64,000 bases of DNA from Ovis canadensis (lineage: Eukaryota > Chordata > Mammalia > Artiodactyla > Bovidae). Position 1 is the first letter of the stretch. Each line of letters begins with the position of its first letter. Positions 1 through 12,900 of the stretch are shown here, one piece after another. Under the pieces are notes generated by a model. That model was not told the DNA's origin and did no database searches. It saw nothing but the letters and a program-made list of their open reading frames with translations. The stretch is taken from positions 228,370,001-228,434,000 of the forward strand of contig NC_091247.1 in assembly GCF_042477335.2 (NCBI RefSeq), in the 5' to 3' direction. Made by a program: the position numbers and the translations under genes.

Positions 1-2359
<2,359 letters not shown>

Positions 2360-5300
2360 CGGAGGCGGAGCGGCTGCTGCGGAGCTTGCGGGAGGAGGGG
2401 TGGGGGAGCGGAGCCAGGGGGCCGTGGGGGCTCAGCACTGCCACCCCCCGGTGACCCGGCGGCCGCTCCAGTGCTGGCTGGAGGGTCTGTCCCAGGTGCC
2501 CGTTTGTAGGGTTCCTTCCTCACACCCCAGAAGGGGCAGCATCCAATGAAAACTCTGCCCGGGACGTAGGTTCTGATGGTGCCTTTGGGGGGCGGGGCCC
2601 AGGGGGCTGTCTCGGGGCTCCAGGGCACGGGGGGTGTGTGGTCAGGCGGGGGGCAGCACGGAGGGGATGGGCCCCGCTTCTCTCTCTCCATTCGTGCCTG
2701 GGCCCGCCCTCCCCTGTGGCAGGGCCCCGTGAGCAGCCTTGAGCCGAGTCCCAGCCTGCAGGGTGTCTGCTGGGGAGGGCTGCAGGCTTGAGGCCCCTCT
2801 GAGTGCGGCCCTGTCCCAAGTCCAGGCAGCTGCACAGAACCCCCCATCACCCCACCAGAGTGCCCCGCGCCCTGGCCAGTCACACCAGAAAACGGGGCCT
2901 GGGCCCCTGGGCGGGTTCACCGTGAGGCGGTTGGCGGGTGCGCTCGCCTTGGTCCGTTCAGGCTGCCGTGACAGAACGCCCCAGAGCTGGAGGCTCACTG
3001 ACGCGGGAGTCCTCTCTCAGCTGCCCGGGCCACGTGTCAGACCAGGGTCCGGCCTCGGACGGGACGGTGCGCTCACAGGCAGGGAGAAGGCCACAGCTCC
3101 GTAGGGACTGTGGGCCCCAGCCGCCCCAGGGTGTTCTCTCTGTGCTGCTCCGTCGGTAGAGCTGCAGCCCCCCACGTCCCCCTCCCCCGGTTCCAGGCCC
3201 CCAGCAGGGCGTGTCCCCAGGGTGGGGCAGGGGACACGGCTGGCACCTCTCACTACACTGCGTGGCTTCCAAGACCAGGGGCCCTCCAGCCAGGCTTGGC
3301 CAGAGAGGCTCCGCTCAGCCCAGCGCGGAGGCAGACCTGCAGCCGCTCTCCGCATTGTGCTGGGCTGGCGGGCGGGCAGAGAGGCCAGCAGTGCCCTTAG
3401 GCACCTTCAGCCCCGCTGGGAGACCAGGGCTGAGACACCACTTGTGTTCTGCCAGCTCCAGGGGCAGCATGGAGCCCCCCTGGGCTCAGGCTCCCTGGGG
3501 TCCACTGCCTTGGGCTGGGGCTTTCGCTGTCTGGGGAGCCTCCAGGGTGGGAGGAATGGTGGCTGGAGGGGGCCAGCGGCAGGGACATGGACCAGCAGAG
3601 GAGAGGCTGCCCTTCTAGCCTCCAGATGGCTCTGCCTATCCTGCTGGCCCGATGCCAGGCCTCCAGCCAGGTTGGCCAGTGGAGGCGGGAGGAGGATCAC
3701 AAACCTGCCGCTACCCCTGGCTCAGCAGTACCTGTGGGAGCCTAGAGGCCCGCAGCGCCACCTTCTCCTGGGCACAGCCTGCCCCCCTCCGAGCCCTCCA
3801 GGCCCACAGTGCTGCCTTCTCCTGGGCACAGCCTGCCCCCTCAAGCCCTCCAGGCCCGCAGTGCCACCTTCTGGGCACAGCCTGCCCCCCCCAAGTCCTC
3901 CAGGCCCACAGTGCCACCTCCTGGGCACAGCCTGCCCCCGAGTCCTCCAGGCCCACAGCGCCACCTTCTGGGCACAGCCTGACCCCCCACCCCGAGCCCT
4001 CCAGGCCCGCAGTGCCACCTTCTGGGCACAGCCTGCCCCCCCCCCCCAAGTCCTCCAGGCCCACAGTGCCACCTTCTCCTGGGCACAGCCTGCCCCTGAG
4101 TCCTCCAGGCCACTGACTGACCCTGGGAGGTTCCTAGGCAATGCCTCTGACTCAGCTGACCCATGACCTTCAGAGGGGCTGGGGCTGGTAGGGGATGGGC
4201 TTCCCTGCCTTCTTCCCCACTGGTGCTCAGCCTCCAGGCCACGGTCACCCCACACTGGGCATCCTGAGGGAGGGCCCGGGCCGCTGCTTTTATACACCGA
4301 CCCCCGTCTCTTGATGCAGATGAAGGGTTGCCTCCCACCCGCCCCCACCCCCCGCCCCCATCACTTCAGAGTCACCTTGGCGAGACAGACCCCCGAACCT
4401 GGCCTGTGCTCCGCTCCTGGGAGGCTCGAGTCCGTGTCAGGGTCAGTCCCTGGGGCCCGTCTTCTGCCCGCAGCCCTGGGGCTCTAGCGGCCTCTTGTCC
4501 ATGTCCAGGGAGGCCTTCACGAGGCCCAGACTTCCCAGCACCTTCGGTGTCTGCAGGAAGGGTGGCTGGGGCGAGGCAACAGCTGCAACGTAAGGGCCAG
4601 TCACTACTGTTCAGTGTTTCCGTGGCCTGGACGAGGTTCAGCGTTCACGTCTGTTCAGTGATTTTGTCTTGAGGTATGGGTCCCGGAGCAGCTGTGGCTG
4701 GGGTTGGTGTGGAGGGCAGTCATTCTGTCCACGGGAGGACACCCAAGCCCAGCAGACACACCTGCTCGCCTCTCCCCAGGGGCTGCTCGCCTTCTGAAAT
4801 GCGCTCCCACAGGAGGCTTCTGGGCTGACGAGCGCGTCTGTTGCTCTCAGGCCTGAGCTCTCTGAGAGGCGACTGTCCGTGGTGGACTTGAGATGAGGCC
4901 GGAAGAGAGGCCTAGGGCGAGGGCGTTTCTGGGCGTCTTTCTTCTTTCTCCTCCCAGACCTGACCCAAGGGTGGCCCGACCTCTGGAGTTGTGTGGCCAG
5001 CACCGGGGCGAGGACTCCCGGAGGCCTGGGAAGAGGGGCCCTGTGGGCTGAGATCGTGGGGTCCCTGCTGTTTCTCTTTGCTCCACAGGTTTTCCCCAAA
5101 GGTGGCCCCAGTTGGGTGGAAGCGTGGCAGTGCAGGCGGCTAGGACCCTGGGGGCAACCCATCTTTCTGGGCAGAGAAACCAAGGAAGGGGCCCCGGGAG
5201 TAAGCGCACGTAAGGCGAACCCAGAGAGCAGAGCGTGGGCAGAGCGGACCCCTTGCTCCACGTACGCTGACAGGCGCTGGCTCGCCCCAGTTGGAGCAGG

Positions 5301-5539
5301 CCCCAAGCAGCGTATGAAAGGCTCCGAGAGCAGATGGGCCGCAAAGCACCCCGGGTCCCAGGCTGACTGTGCACCACGTGTGCAGGGCGGGCCCAGGGCC
5401 GCAGGGCAGCAGCCGCAGAGGGAGGCAGGGCTGTGGTCTGAGCCTCACTGGGTTGACTGCCTCCTAAAACAAACAAAACCAACATCTACCAGAGGATCTT
5501 AACAGGACCCAGAGTCCTGTGACGTAACATTGGGTGTCG
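2360..5539. other. TRMU 3' UTR plus intergenic DNA
   Basis: GC-rich sequence without a recognisable gene apart from the unknown-length TRMU 3' UTR. Around 2945-3110, motifs such as gttcaggctgccgtgacaga resemble an old mammalian interspersed repeat (family not assigned). A minisatellite sits at 3745-4112. Long open frames here are an effect of GC-rich composition. Confidence 0.6.
3745..4112. repeat. GC-rich minisatellite, seven ~47-54 bp units
   Basis: Seven imperfect tandem units each begin aggccc(g/a)cag, continue with gccaccttctgggcacagcc and end in tcctcc. They differ mainly by a 3-bp cct insertion (tctcctggg versus tctggg) and by the length of a C-run. An eighth unit stops after six bases. 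It creates long open frames on both strands that have no coding meaning. Confidence 0.93.
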
Positions 5540-6000
5540 AGGATTCAGTGTGGAATTAGCCAGTTTACAGAGAACCAGGAAAACCCCAAGGGGAAAGAAA
5601 ACAGATTTGGGGCCCCCAGATGTCCAAATTATCAAAGAATTTAAAGTTACAACCATGCTCTATGACGTAAAGGTAAACACTTCTGAAATTCATGGAAAAT
5701 TAGACGTTTTTAGTAGAGAAATAAAAATTATAAAAAGGAGCCATGTGGAAATTTTAGAACTTAAACTATTTGAAATTTAAAAAAATCACTGGATGGACTT
5801 CATAACAGAATGGATATCAAAGAAGAAGGAATCAGTGAACTTGAAAGTGGTTCACTAAGGGGTAGGATGGGAAGGAGGGCGGGAGGGAGTCCCAAGGGGA
5901 AAGGGATTTATATATACTTACGGCTGACTCACGTTGCTGTATGGCAAAAACCAACATAGCATTATATAAATTTTTAAATAGTAGTAAAATGGTAGTCAAC
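5540..6000. repeat. AT-rich LINE-like fragment (family uncertain)
   Basis: Composition drops sharply from the GC-rich flanks. Motifs such as tcactggatggacttcataa and ggctgactcacgttgctgta resemble sequences often seen in bovine LINE copies and their 3' ends. The reading frames are short and broken. Identification is from memory of repeat hallmarks, so the family is not fixed. Confidence 0.5.
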
Positions 6001-6047
6001 ATTTAATTTGGTTTAAAATAAAAGGTACAATCTATGTATATGGTTTT

Positions 6048-6262
6048 GATTTAGGTTTAGTTGCTTAAGTCGTGTCTGACTCTTTGCAATCCCTAGAGTG
6101 TAGCCCTCCAGGCTCCTCTCTCCGTAGGATTCTCCAGGCAAAAATACTGGAGTGGGTAGTGATTCCCTTCTGCAGAGGATCTTCCTGACCCAGGGACTGA
6201 ACCTGAGTCTTCTGCACTGCAGGCAGATTCTCTGCTGATTGAGCCACCAGAGAAGTCCAATG
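6048..6262 (-). mobile_element. Bov-tA SINE (reverse orientation)
   Basis: Reverse complement of the tRNA-derived ruminant SINE: cgtgtctgactctttgcaat near one end, ggattctccaggcaaaaata in the middle, and gagccaccagagaagtcc at the other end. The head end lies directly against the GT/AT satellite that starts at 6264. Confidence 0.9.
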
Positions 6263-6263
6263 G

Positions 6264-7530
6264 CGAGTGTGTGTGTGTGTGTGTGTGTATACACACACCC
6301 CCATATATGTTATATATCCAGGGAAGCCCAACGACGAGTGTGTGTGTGTATACACGTACCCCCATATATGTTATATATGTATACACACCCCATATGTTAT
6401 ATATATACGTACTCCCATATATGTGATATATGTATACACACACCCCCATATATGTTATATATATATACACACACCCTCATATGTTATATATCCAGAGAAG
6501 TCCAACGGCGAGTGTGTGTGTGTGTGTATACATGTACCCCCGTATATGTTATATATGTATACACACACCCCCATATGTTATATATATATACACATACCCT
6601 CATATATGTTGTATATCCAGGGAAGCCCAACTATGAGTGTGTGTCTATGTATACACACCCCCCCATATATGTTATATATACACACACACCCATATGTTAT
6701 ATATATACACACTCATATATATATATACACACCCATGTTATATATATACACACACACCCGTATGTTATATATATACACACCCATGTTATTTATATATACA
6801 CACACCCCCATATATGTTATATATATACACACACATTATATATATATATACACACCCCCATACATGTTATATATATACACACACACATTATATATATATA
6901 TATACACCCCCCCATACGTTATATATACACACACACCCCCATATGTTATATATATATATATACACACCCCCATATATGTTATATATATACACACACACCC
7001 ATATATGTTCTATATATATACACACACACCCATGTTATATATATATACACACACCCATATATGTTATATATATACACACACCCATATATGTTCTATATAT
7101 ATACACACACCCCCATGTTATATATATATACACACACCCATGTTACATATATATACACACATACACCCATATGTTATACATATATATATACACACACCCA
7201 TATGTTATATATATATTCACACACCCCCATGTTATATATTCACACACCCCCATATATGTTATATATATACACACACACCCATGTTATATATATATACACA
7301 GACCCCCATATATATTATATATATATATACACACACCCACGTTATAAATATATTCACACACCCCCATGTTATATATATATACACACACACATTTTATATA
7401 TATATATACACACGCACCCATATGTTATATATATATACACCCCCATGTTATATATATATACACACATACACATATATGTTATATATACACACACACCCCC
7501 ATATGTTATATATATATATGTATATAATTT
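6264..7530. repeat. 1.27-kb AT/GT/AC minisatellite
   Basis: A long array of degenerate ~25-36-bp units built from ccc(c)catatatgttatatat followed by atacacacac. It begins with a pure (GT)n run at 6268-6287. Nearly all steps alternate purine and pyrimidine. Four positions near the left side carry a copy of ccag(g/a)gaag(c/t)cca, the head of the adjacent SINE. The 200-450-codon open frames across it (Tyr/Ile/His/Thr/Pro repeats) are by-products of the repeat. Confidence 0.95.
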
Positions 7531-7934
7531 GTGTATTTAAATATACAGGCCAAGTACTCCCAGATTCTCTAGTCTTGGGTCACCCTTTCCTTATTTATGT
7601 AAAGAAAATGATTTGAGGCTCCTCTTCCCCCGCAAAAAAGAAAAAGAACACTCCTCACTAGAGAGATCTAACCTGAAAGAAAGAATGGACACAGATGAAT
7701 GAAGCCGCAGGGACCGCTCGTGTCCACTGGAGTCCCCGAAGGACTGGAAACAGAGACTGGGGCTGGAAGATTTTGAAGTGTGAGGTGCAAGAGTCTGGAT
7801 GAGCAGAAGAACATACAGAAAGTTCTAAAATGGCTCCTGCCCCCCAGGCTTCTCAGCATCCTGTTCGTGGTCCCTCAGGACAGGGAGGGAACAGGGGTGC
7901 AGAAGTAGGGATGGGGCGACAGCAGTGCAGAAGT
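7531..7934. other. Intergenic sequence between satellite and CELSR1 3' end
   Basis: Mixed-composition sequence with no gene or recognised repeat. It would be the downstream flank of CELSR1 if the distal polyadenylation signal at 7956-7961 is used. Confidence 0.5.
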
Positions 7935-7955
7935 GCAAATTCAAAAACATCTTAA

Positions 7956-7961
7956 TTTATT
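7956..7961 (-). terminator. CELSR1: Candidate distal polyadenylation signal of CELSR1
   Basis: TTTATT on the plus strand is AATAAA on the CELSR1 strand, in the context ctacAATAAAttaag, about 1.93 kb after the stop codon. The surroundings are AT-rich, as 3' ends often are. It competes with the proximal signal at 8557-8562. Confidence 0.45.
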
Positions 7962-8118
7962 GTAGACTCTTTCCTCATTTGTGTTGCAATTCCAGTGTTC
8001 TGAACATTAATAAATACACATTTGTTAAAAAACAAACCCTCCAGTGTCTAGTATTTCTCATAAAGTCTTTAAATCACAAAAATAGGTTTACATTTTTCCT
8101 GTCTTAATAAAACTGACA

Positions 8119-8535
8119 TTTTTTTTTTCTTTTTTGGTAACAGTTCTGATCAAATTAAAAACTAAATACATCTCAAGGGACAAAATCCAGCTGCGGAAGA
8201 ACATGGGATAGCATGAAAATGGAGCGTTCAAAGATTCAAAAATATTTCCATTTTCTTTTTTGCTTAGAAAACGCTTCCTCCATGGTAAGCATTTGAAGGT
8301 ACTATTATTATCTTGTATCTTGAAAAGGCCACTCCCCTGCTAAGGCACATTTATAATTCATTTTGCTGTGAGAGCTCTGGGATCTCATTTCATTTTTGCT
8401 TGTGGTCTTGGACCAGTACCAGATAAGCTTTCCTCTATGCCACGAACAATACTCACATTTCCATCAGAACAATACAGTATATGGACATCTTTGCATTTTA
8501 CTCGATTCTCATCATAGTTTACGGCTTCTCATATT
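8119..8535 (-). pseudogene. Possible retrocopy fragment, parent unknown
   Basis: On the minus strand a 47-codon frame runs from 8528 to a stop at 8387-8385 (begins EAVNYDENRVKCKDVH, ends GTGPRPQAKMK). It has no initiator ATG; the frame is closed by a stop just upstream. About 250 bp further along the same strand is an A-rich run (8135-8119). A 3' end of coding sequence, UTR and A-tract is what a 5'-truncated processed pseudogene looks like. I do not recognise the parent protein and find no clear target-site duplication, so chance remains possible. Confidence 0.3.
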
Positions 8536-8556
8536 TGGAAGCAGCTGAGCCGATCA

Positions 8557-8562
8557 TTTATT
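8557..8562 (-). terminator. CELSR1: Candidate proximal polyadenylation signal of CELSR1
   Basis: AATAAA on the minus strand in the context gcccaAATAAAtgatcgg, about 1.33 kb after the CELSR1 stop. If this is the main site, the sequence from ~8540 down to 7950 is not part of the mRNA. The sequence alone does not decide between the two signals. Confidence 0.5.
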
Positions 8563-9890
8563 TGGGCACCGATTAGAGAACAGAAGAAACACTGAAATGA
8601 GACGTGTCTGAGTGATTCCGGGCCCTGTTCCACAGCCCCTCGGGCCACGCCGCACCAACTGCCCGCAGAGGGGCAGTCCCAGCCGGTCCCCGGTGTGAGT
8701 TTCCAAAACAGCCCGGTAACCATTGAACAGTGTGGCTGCGGCGGCTTTGTCCCTCCGCACAATTGGCCATTCGAAGCAAAGCGAAGTGATTGGTCAGACT
8801 CAGGGGGGGTGAGACCCCCGCCTGCCTCGAGAGCCTCAAAGAGCTGGAAAACTGGCAGGAAGGAATGTGACATTCTGGAAGACCTCATCCCGCCGCCTGA
8901 ATCGGGGAAGTGTGAACACTCGCAGTCCCGCCGAGAACAGGGGCAGAGACAGAGGAGAGCCCCACTTGCAGCAGCCCCAACCGGGCTGGGGGCCAGGGAG
9001 GCCTGCGGGGCTGAGGGGGGCTGGCCGGCGGGCCCGGCTCAGCCGTGTGCTCCTGCGTCCACGCTCAGAAGGGCTCCTGAGTCCTGCCCGGCCCCGTGTG
9101 GTCCTGTCTCGGAGCCATATCCACATCCAGGCAGGTGGGAGCCGAGGGCAAGCAGCTCAAATTCATCTGGGGCGGCCCCGTGTGACGCCCACGGGCTCTG
9201 CGCTCCTGGCTGGAAGCAGCATGGGAACCCCTGTCCAGCACAAGCCCTACGCATGTCCCATCTCTGCTTTCCTGGGATACCTACTGCTGGTTGCATGCCA
9301 GACTCCAGGCTGGAGTCTGTGCGATCTCGCTCATATAAAAAACGGAGAGATTGCCCCCACGGATCTCCCAGTACAGATGCAAAATATACAGAGGTTTTCA
9401 CCTTTTCAAAGTTCCATACAAATATACAGAAGTATCTACACCTTTGCAACAAAGAAAAGAGGTTTGCTTTAAGGCACGGGCCGGCTTTGCAGATGGCTGT
9501 GGAGCTAGCTGCTGGCCCGGGGCCCTGAGTCCTGGCCAGCCGGCCTGGTGGCTCGTCTCTAGGCGGCTCTCCTGCTGGGCCCGGTCCCAGCCAGGCCAGC
9601 ACACGGTCTGGGCTCTGTCTGCAGTCTGAGGACTGAGCTGTGCCCGTCTGGGAGTCCAAGCCCCCCCGTGGCCTCTGGCACTTGTCACGGGGCCTGAGGG
9701 GCCCGGAGCCTCCAGGCAACTCAGGGCTTCGCATCTGGACCTTCAGTCACGCCAGTCGTGGGGCTGCCCCTGCAGGGACCCCTGCCCTCAGAGCCTGCTT
9801 CGCTGACCGCGCGGGGGGGCGCCCTGGGGCTCTGAGATCCAGGAGTGCGACCACACGGCACCGAGGCCTGGTGGAGGTGGCGGGCTTGTC

Positions 9891-9900
9891 TCACGGTTTC
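9891..9900 (-). CDS. CELSR1: CELSR1 last coding exon: 10 coding nt, KP-stop
   Basis: Acceptor accatcAG (plus-strand CT at 9901-9902), then G AAA CCG TGA. It completes the Glu codon begun in the previous exon and gives the family C-terminus SEKP. Only ten coding bases precede the 3' UTR, so an open-frame scan misses it. Confidence 0.88.
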
Positions 9901-12900
9901 CTGATGGTTCAAATTGAAGTTTCATTACTGCCTCTGCGCGTGGGAAGAAGCCGGCAGGCAGGCAGAGAGTCAGCGAGGACGGCCCTGCCACCCGTGAAGC
10001 CAGCAGCGGGGCTGGGTCTGAGGTCGGGCGGGGGCAGAGCCCCCCCTCGGGGGACAGGGGACGCCTGGAGGCTCCACAGAGGGCAAGCTCACGTGTGGGC
10101 ACAGTGACACTGGCAGGCAGGGGAGGGGCAGGTGGAAGCTGCACCCCCGCCCACAGCGCCACGGAGACCCAGGCCCATCTGAGCATCCTCACAGAGGCCC
10201 ACGGAGCACCACTGGCAGCCAGACTCCTGCTCTAGGCTTAGGAAGGCCGTCCTGTTAATGTACTAGAAGACCCAGGTCCAGTCTTCCCACCTCCCTGGGC
10301 CATCTGGCGAGATGAGCAGACTGGTTTGGAGCTGGAGCCCACTTCCATGCCTCTGCGGCCGGGTGCCCCCCCACCCCCAGCCTTAGTCTCCTCAAAATGG
10401 GTCAGTAATGACCCCGGGCTGAGGAGACGATGCTTAGTCCCACATGCTCTCACATCCTAGAATGTCAGGGCGGGACAGGACTCAGGGGTGTGGCTGACTC
10501 AGCCCCCAGGACGGAGTCTGGCCCACCTCCAACTGATTGCTCCTGACCCCCACAGAGCTCCTCTCCTGGGTGGAAGCCCCCCCAGAGCCCCCAGGCCTCA
10601 TCCTGGGCGCCCCTGTGCTCAGACCCTGGCCACGGGTCCCCGGACCCGGCGTCCGCCCTCCAGACGGGGAGCCGAGGGGAGGCTGGCCAGGGGCCACTGC
10701 TGCCCCTCCCGAGGCCCAGGCTACTCACTCGGAGCCGGAGCCGTGGGCCTGGGCGCTGCCAGCCCGCACGTTCATGCTCATGGCCACCCCATTGAGGTGC
10801 TCACGGCCAGGCTCCCGGCACGGCGTCTTGACGGTGATGGCGCCATCGGGGGCGCGGAGCCCGTCGCTGGAGCCCACGGAGGACGAGCGTGAAGATGCCG
10901 GGCTCTGCTCGCACTCAGCCAGCTTCTCCCGCAGCCGTGACTTCAGCGTCTTTTCGGTCAGCGGTGGCGGATAGGTGACTTTGTTTTTCAGGATGCCTGG
11001 GTCCGGGGTTGGGGGAGATGGACGAGGTCACGGCCAGGCTGGCCCTGCTGTAGGCAGTGGACGAGGGGGGCTCGGGGAGGGACAGTCACGCGAGGCTGTA
11101 GGCACGGCTGCTGGTGTCCCCTGCCTTGGGGCTCACCTGTGTCCTGCAGGGGGGTGGCCCCTCTCGAGCATCCCGTCCCCGGGGCCCTCTCCCCCAGGAG
11201 CAGGGACTCCCCAGCCCCCCGTTTCAGGGAGCCCAGGCCCTCGGCACCTTTTCTCTGCTCAGGGGGCTGGCTGGGCGGCACGGCCGCGGGCCTGGGGCCC
11301 CCGCTGTCCCGGGATGGGAGGCGCTCGCCGCAGTGGTTGCCCTGCTCGTCCAGGTGCAGCTCCACGCTGACCTTGGTCTCCACCTTCAGGCGGGGCGGCT
11401 CTCCCGCCTCCTCGCTGTCGCTCCCGGCCAGGCTCTCGTCGGGCCAGCCGGCCGGGACGTGGTTGTCCACAGTGTCCACTGTGGGGCAAGACAGACCCTC
11501 AACATGCGGCCGCCAGCTCAGCTCATGAGCCCCACCACCTCCCGCTCCTGCTCAGCTGAGCCTGTCCAGAGGGGCGCTGACCCCCAGCCCCCCGCCCGCA
11601 GGCCCGGGGGGGACGCCAGGACCCAGGGAGGGCTGGTCCTGACACGGGGTCCCCGGTTGCAAGCCCCCTGCACCCCCAGCTCCGGGAGCCTTGTGTCCCC
11701 TGAGCAGCGGGGTCGGCTTCACGGAGTCCTCGCCGGCTTGGGCGGGCGGGGGTCCTGCAGCAGCTCTACTCGTGCTGCGCGGACGGCGAGCAGGGGGCTG
11801 TGCTTGCCACCACCGCAGCTCCGCCCCAGGCCGGGGGGCCACGGCTGAGGCCTGCGCTGTGGCCTGGGGCTCGCTCACCTTTAGGGGTGCTGTGCACGGG
11901 GCCCTGGGCCGGGTCCCACTTGTCCTCAGCCTCGCCCCCGTCGTCCTCGCTGTCAGACGAGCGCGAGGAGGCATAGGAGCTGCTCTGCTCATCGAGGGAG
12001 AGCTCGCTGTCTGAGTCCGAGTCGTGGCCTGGGGAGGGGTCAGGCGGGGGGCCTGTCAAGGGCTGAGTGGAGCCACCTGGGCCCAGACTAGAGATGGGGG
12101 CCTTGGGGCAGCCGGCCCCCGGAGAGGGAGACCATCCACCATGGGACACGTACCGTGGGGCTTCTTGGCGCTCCTGGGGACAAAGGACGCATCTGGCTCC
12201 CCGTGGCCACCCCGCGCTGGCCCCGAGGACACGCTGAGTTTCTGGCCCCCTTCATCCCTGGAGAGGGGAGAGGGTGGGCTCAGCGCCCCTGCGCGGGATG
12301 GGGGTACACGTGACTGGCCTTGTGCGTGTGCCAGGGTGGCGCTGCCGGGCCCAACCAGTGGGACACACGACGGGGTAGAGCCGGCAAAGCTGGCGTTTGC
12401 TCTGGGAGCTGCCCTCCTCCCCCGCGGCCACAGCAGGGTGCCCAGCGCAGCCTGACCTGGCGGTGCTGTCCAGCGAGGCAGTGGACTCGCCCAGGGCCGT
12501 GCGGAACATGTCGGGCTCCTCGCCGTACGTGTTGTTGCAGTTGAGGGAGCGCTGCGGGGCGGGGGGCTGGTGAGCGGCCGAGTGGAGGCCACCAGGCCGT
12601 GGGGGACGGCTGGGTCCCCTCTGCAGGGTGCCACGCAGCAGCCTGCCTGCACCCGCCGGGCGCTGGGCACAGTGGCCTCTCTGCCTCTGGTCGGGATCCC
12701 CGCCGGCCTTGGCCTCAGGGGACCAAGGGCTGTGACCGGACAGACCCCGCCCTGTTGGCCTGCTCCTCCCAGGCCGCAGGGAAGGCGGCAGAGCTCCGGT
12801 TCAGGCCTGTGACGTCCACGTGGTGGGGAGGCGAGACCTAGGAGCTGTGATCTGGTCCAGACGACCCTCAAGCCCGGCCCACCCCCAGGCCCGCGGGCGC

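Larger units (their letters stand above)
7940..9890 (-). other. CELSR1: CELSR1 3' UTR (3' limit uncertain)
   Basis: Continuation of the last exon past the TGA at 9893-9891. The proximal part is GC-rich. Near 9340-9470 it turns U-rich on the transcript (tctgtatatttgtatggaac and similar). The end is either ~8540 or ~7940, depending on which AATAAA is used. A coding-like remnant lies at 8385-8528. Confidence 0.55.

Noticed and set aside
3222..4166. 314-codon plus-strand frame and its minus-strand counterparts
   Set aside because: Generated by the GC-rich minisatellite and composition; no recognisable domain or splice structure.
6239..7616. Open frames of 236-449 codons rich in Tyr, Ile, His, Thr and Pro
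   Set aside because: They are translations of the AT/GT/AC satellite in three frames at once; low complexity and no gene context.
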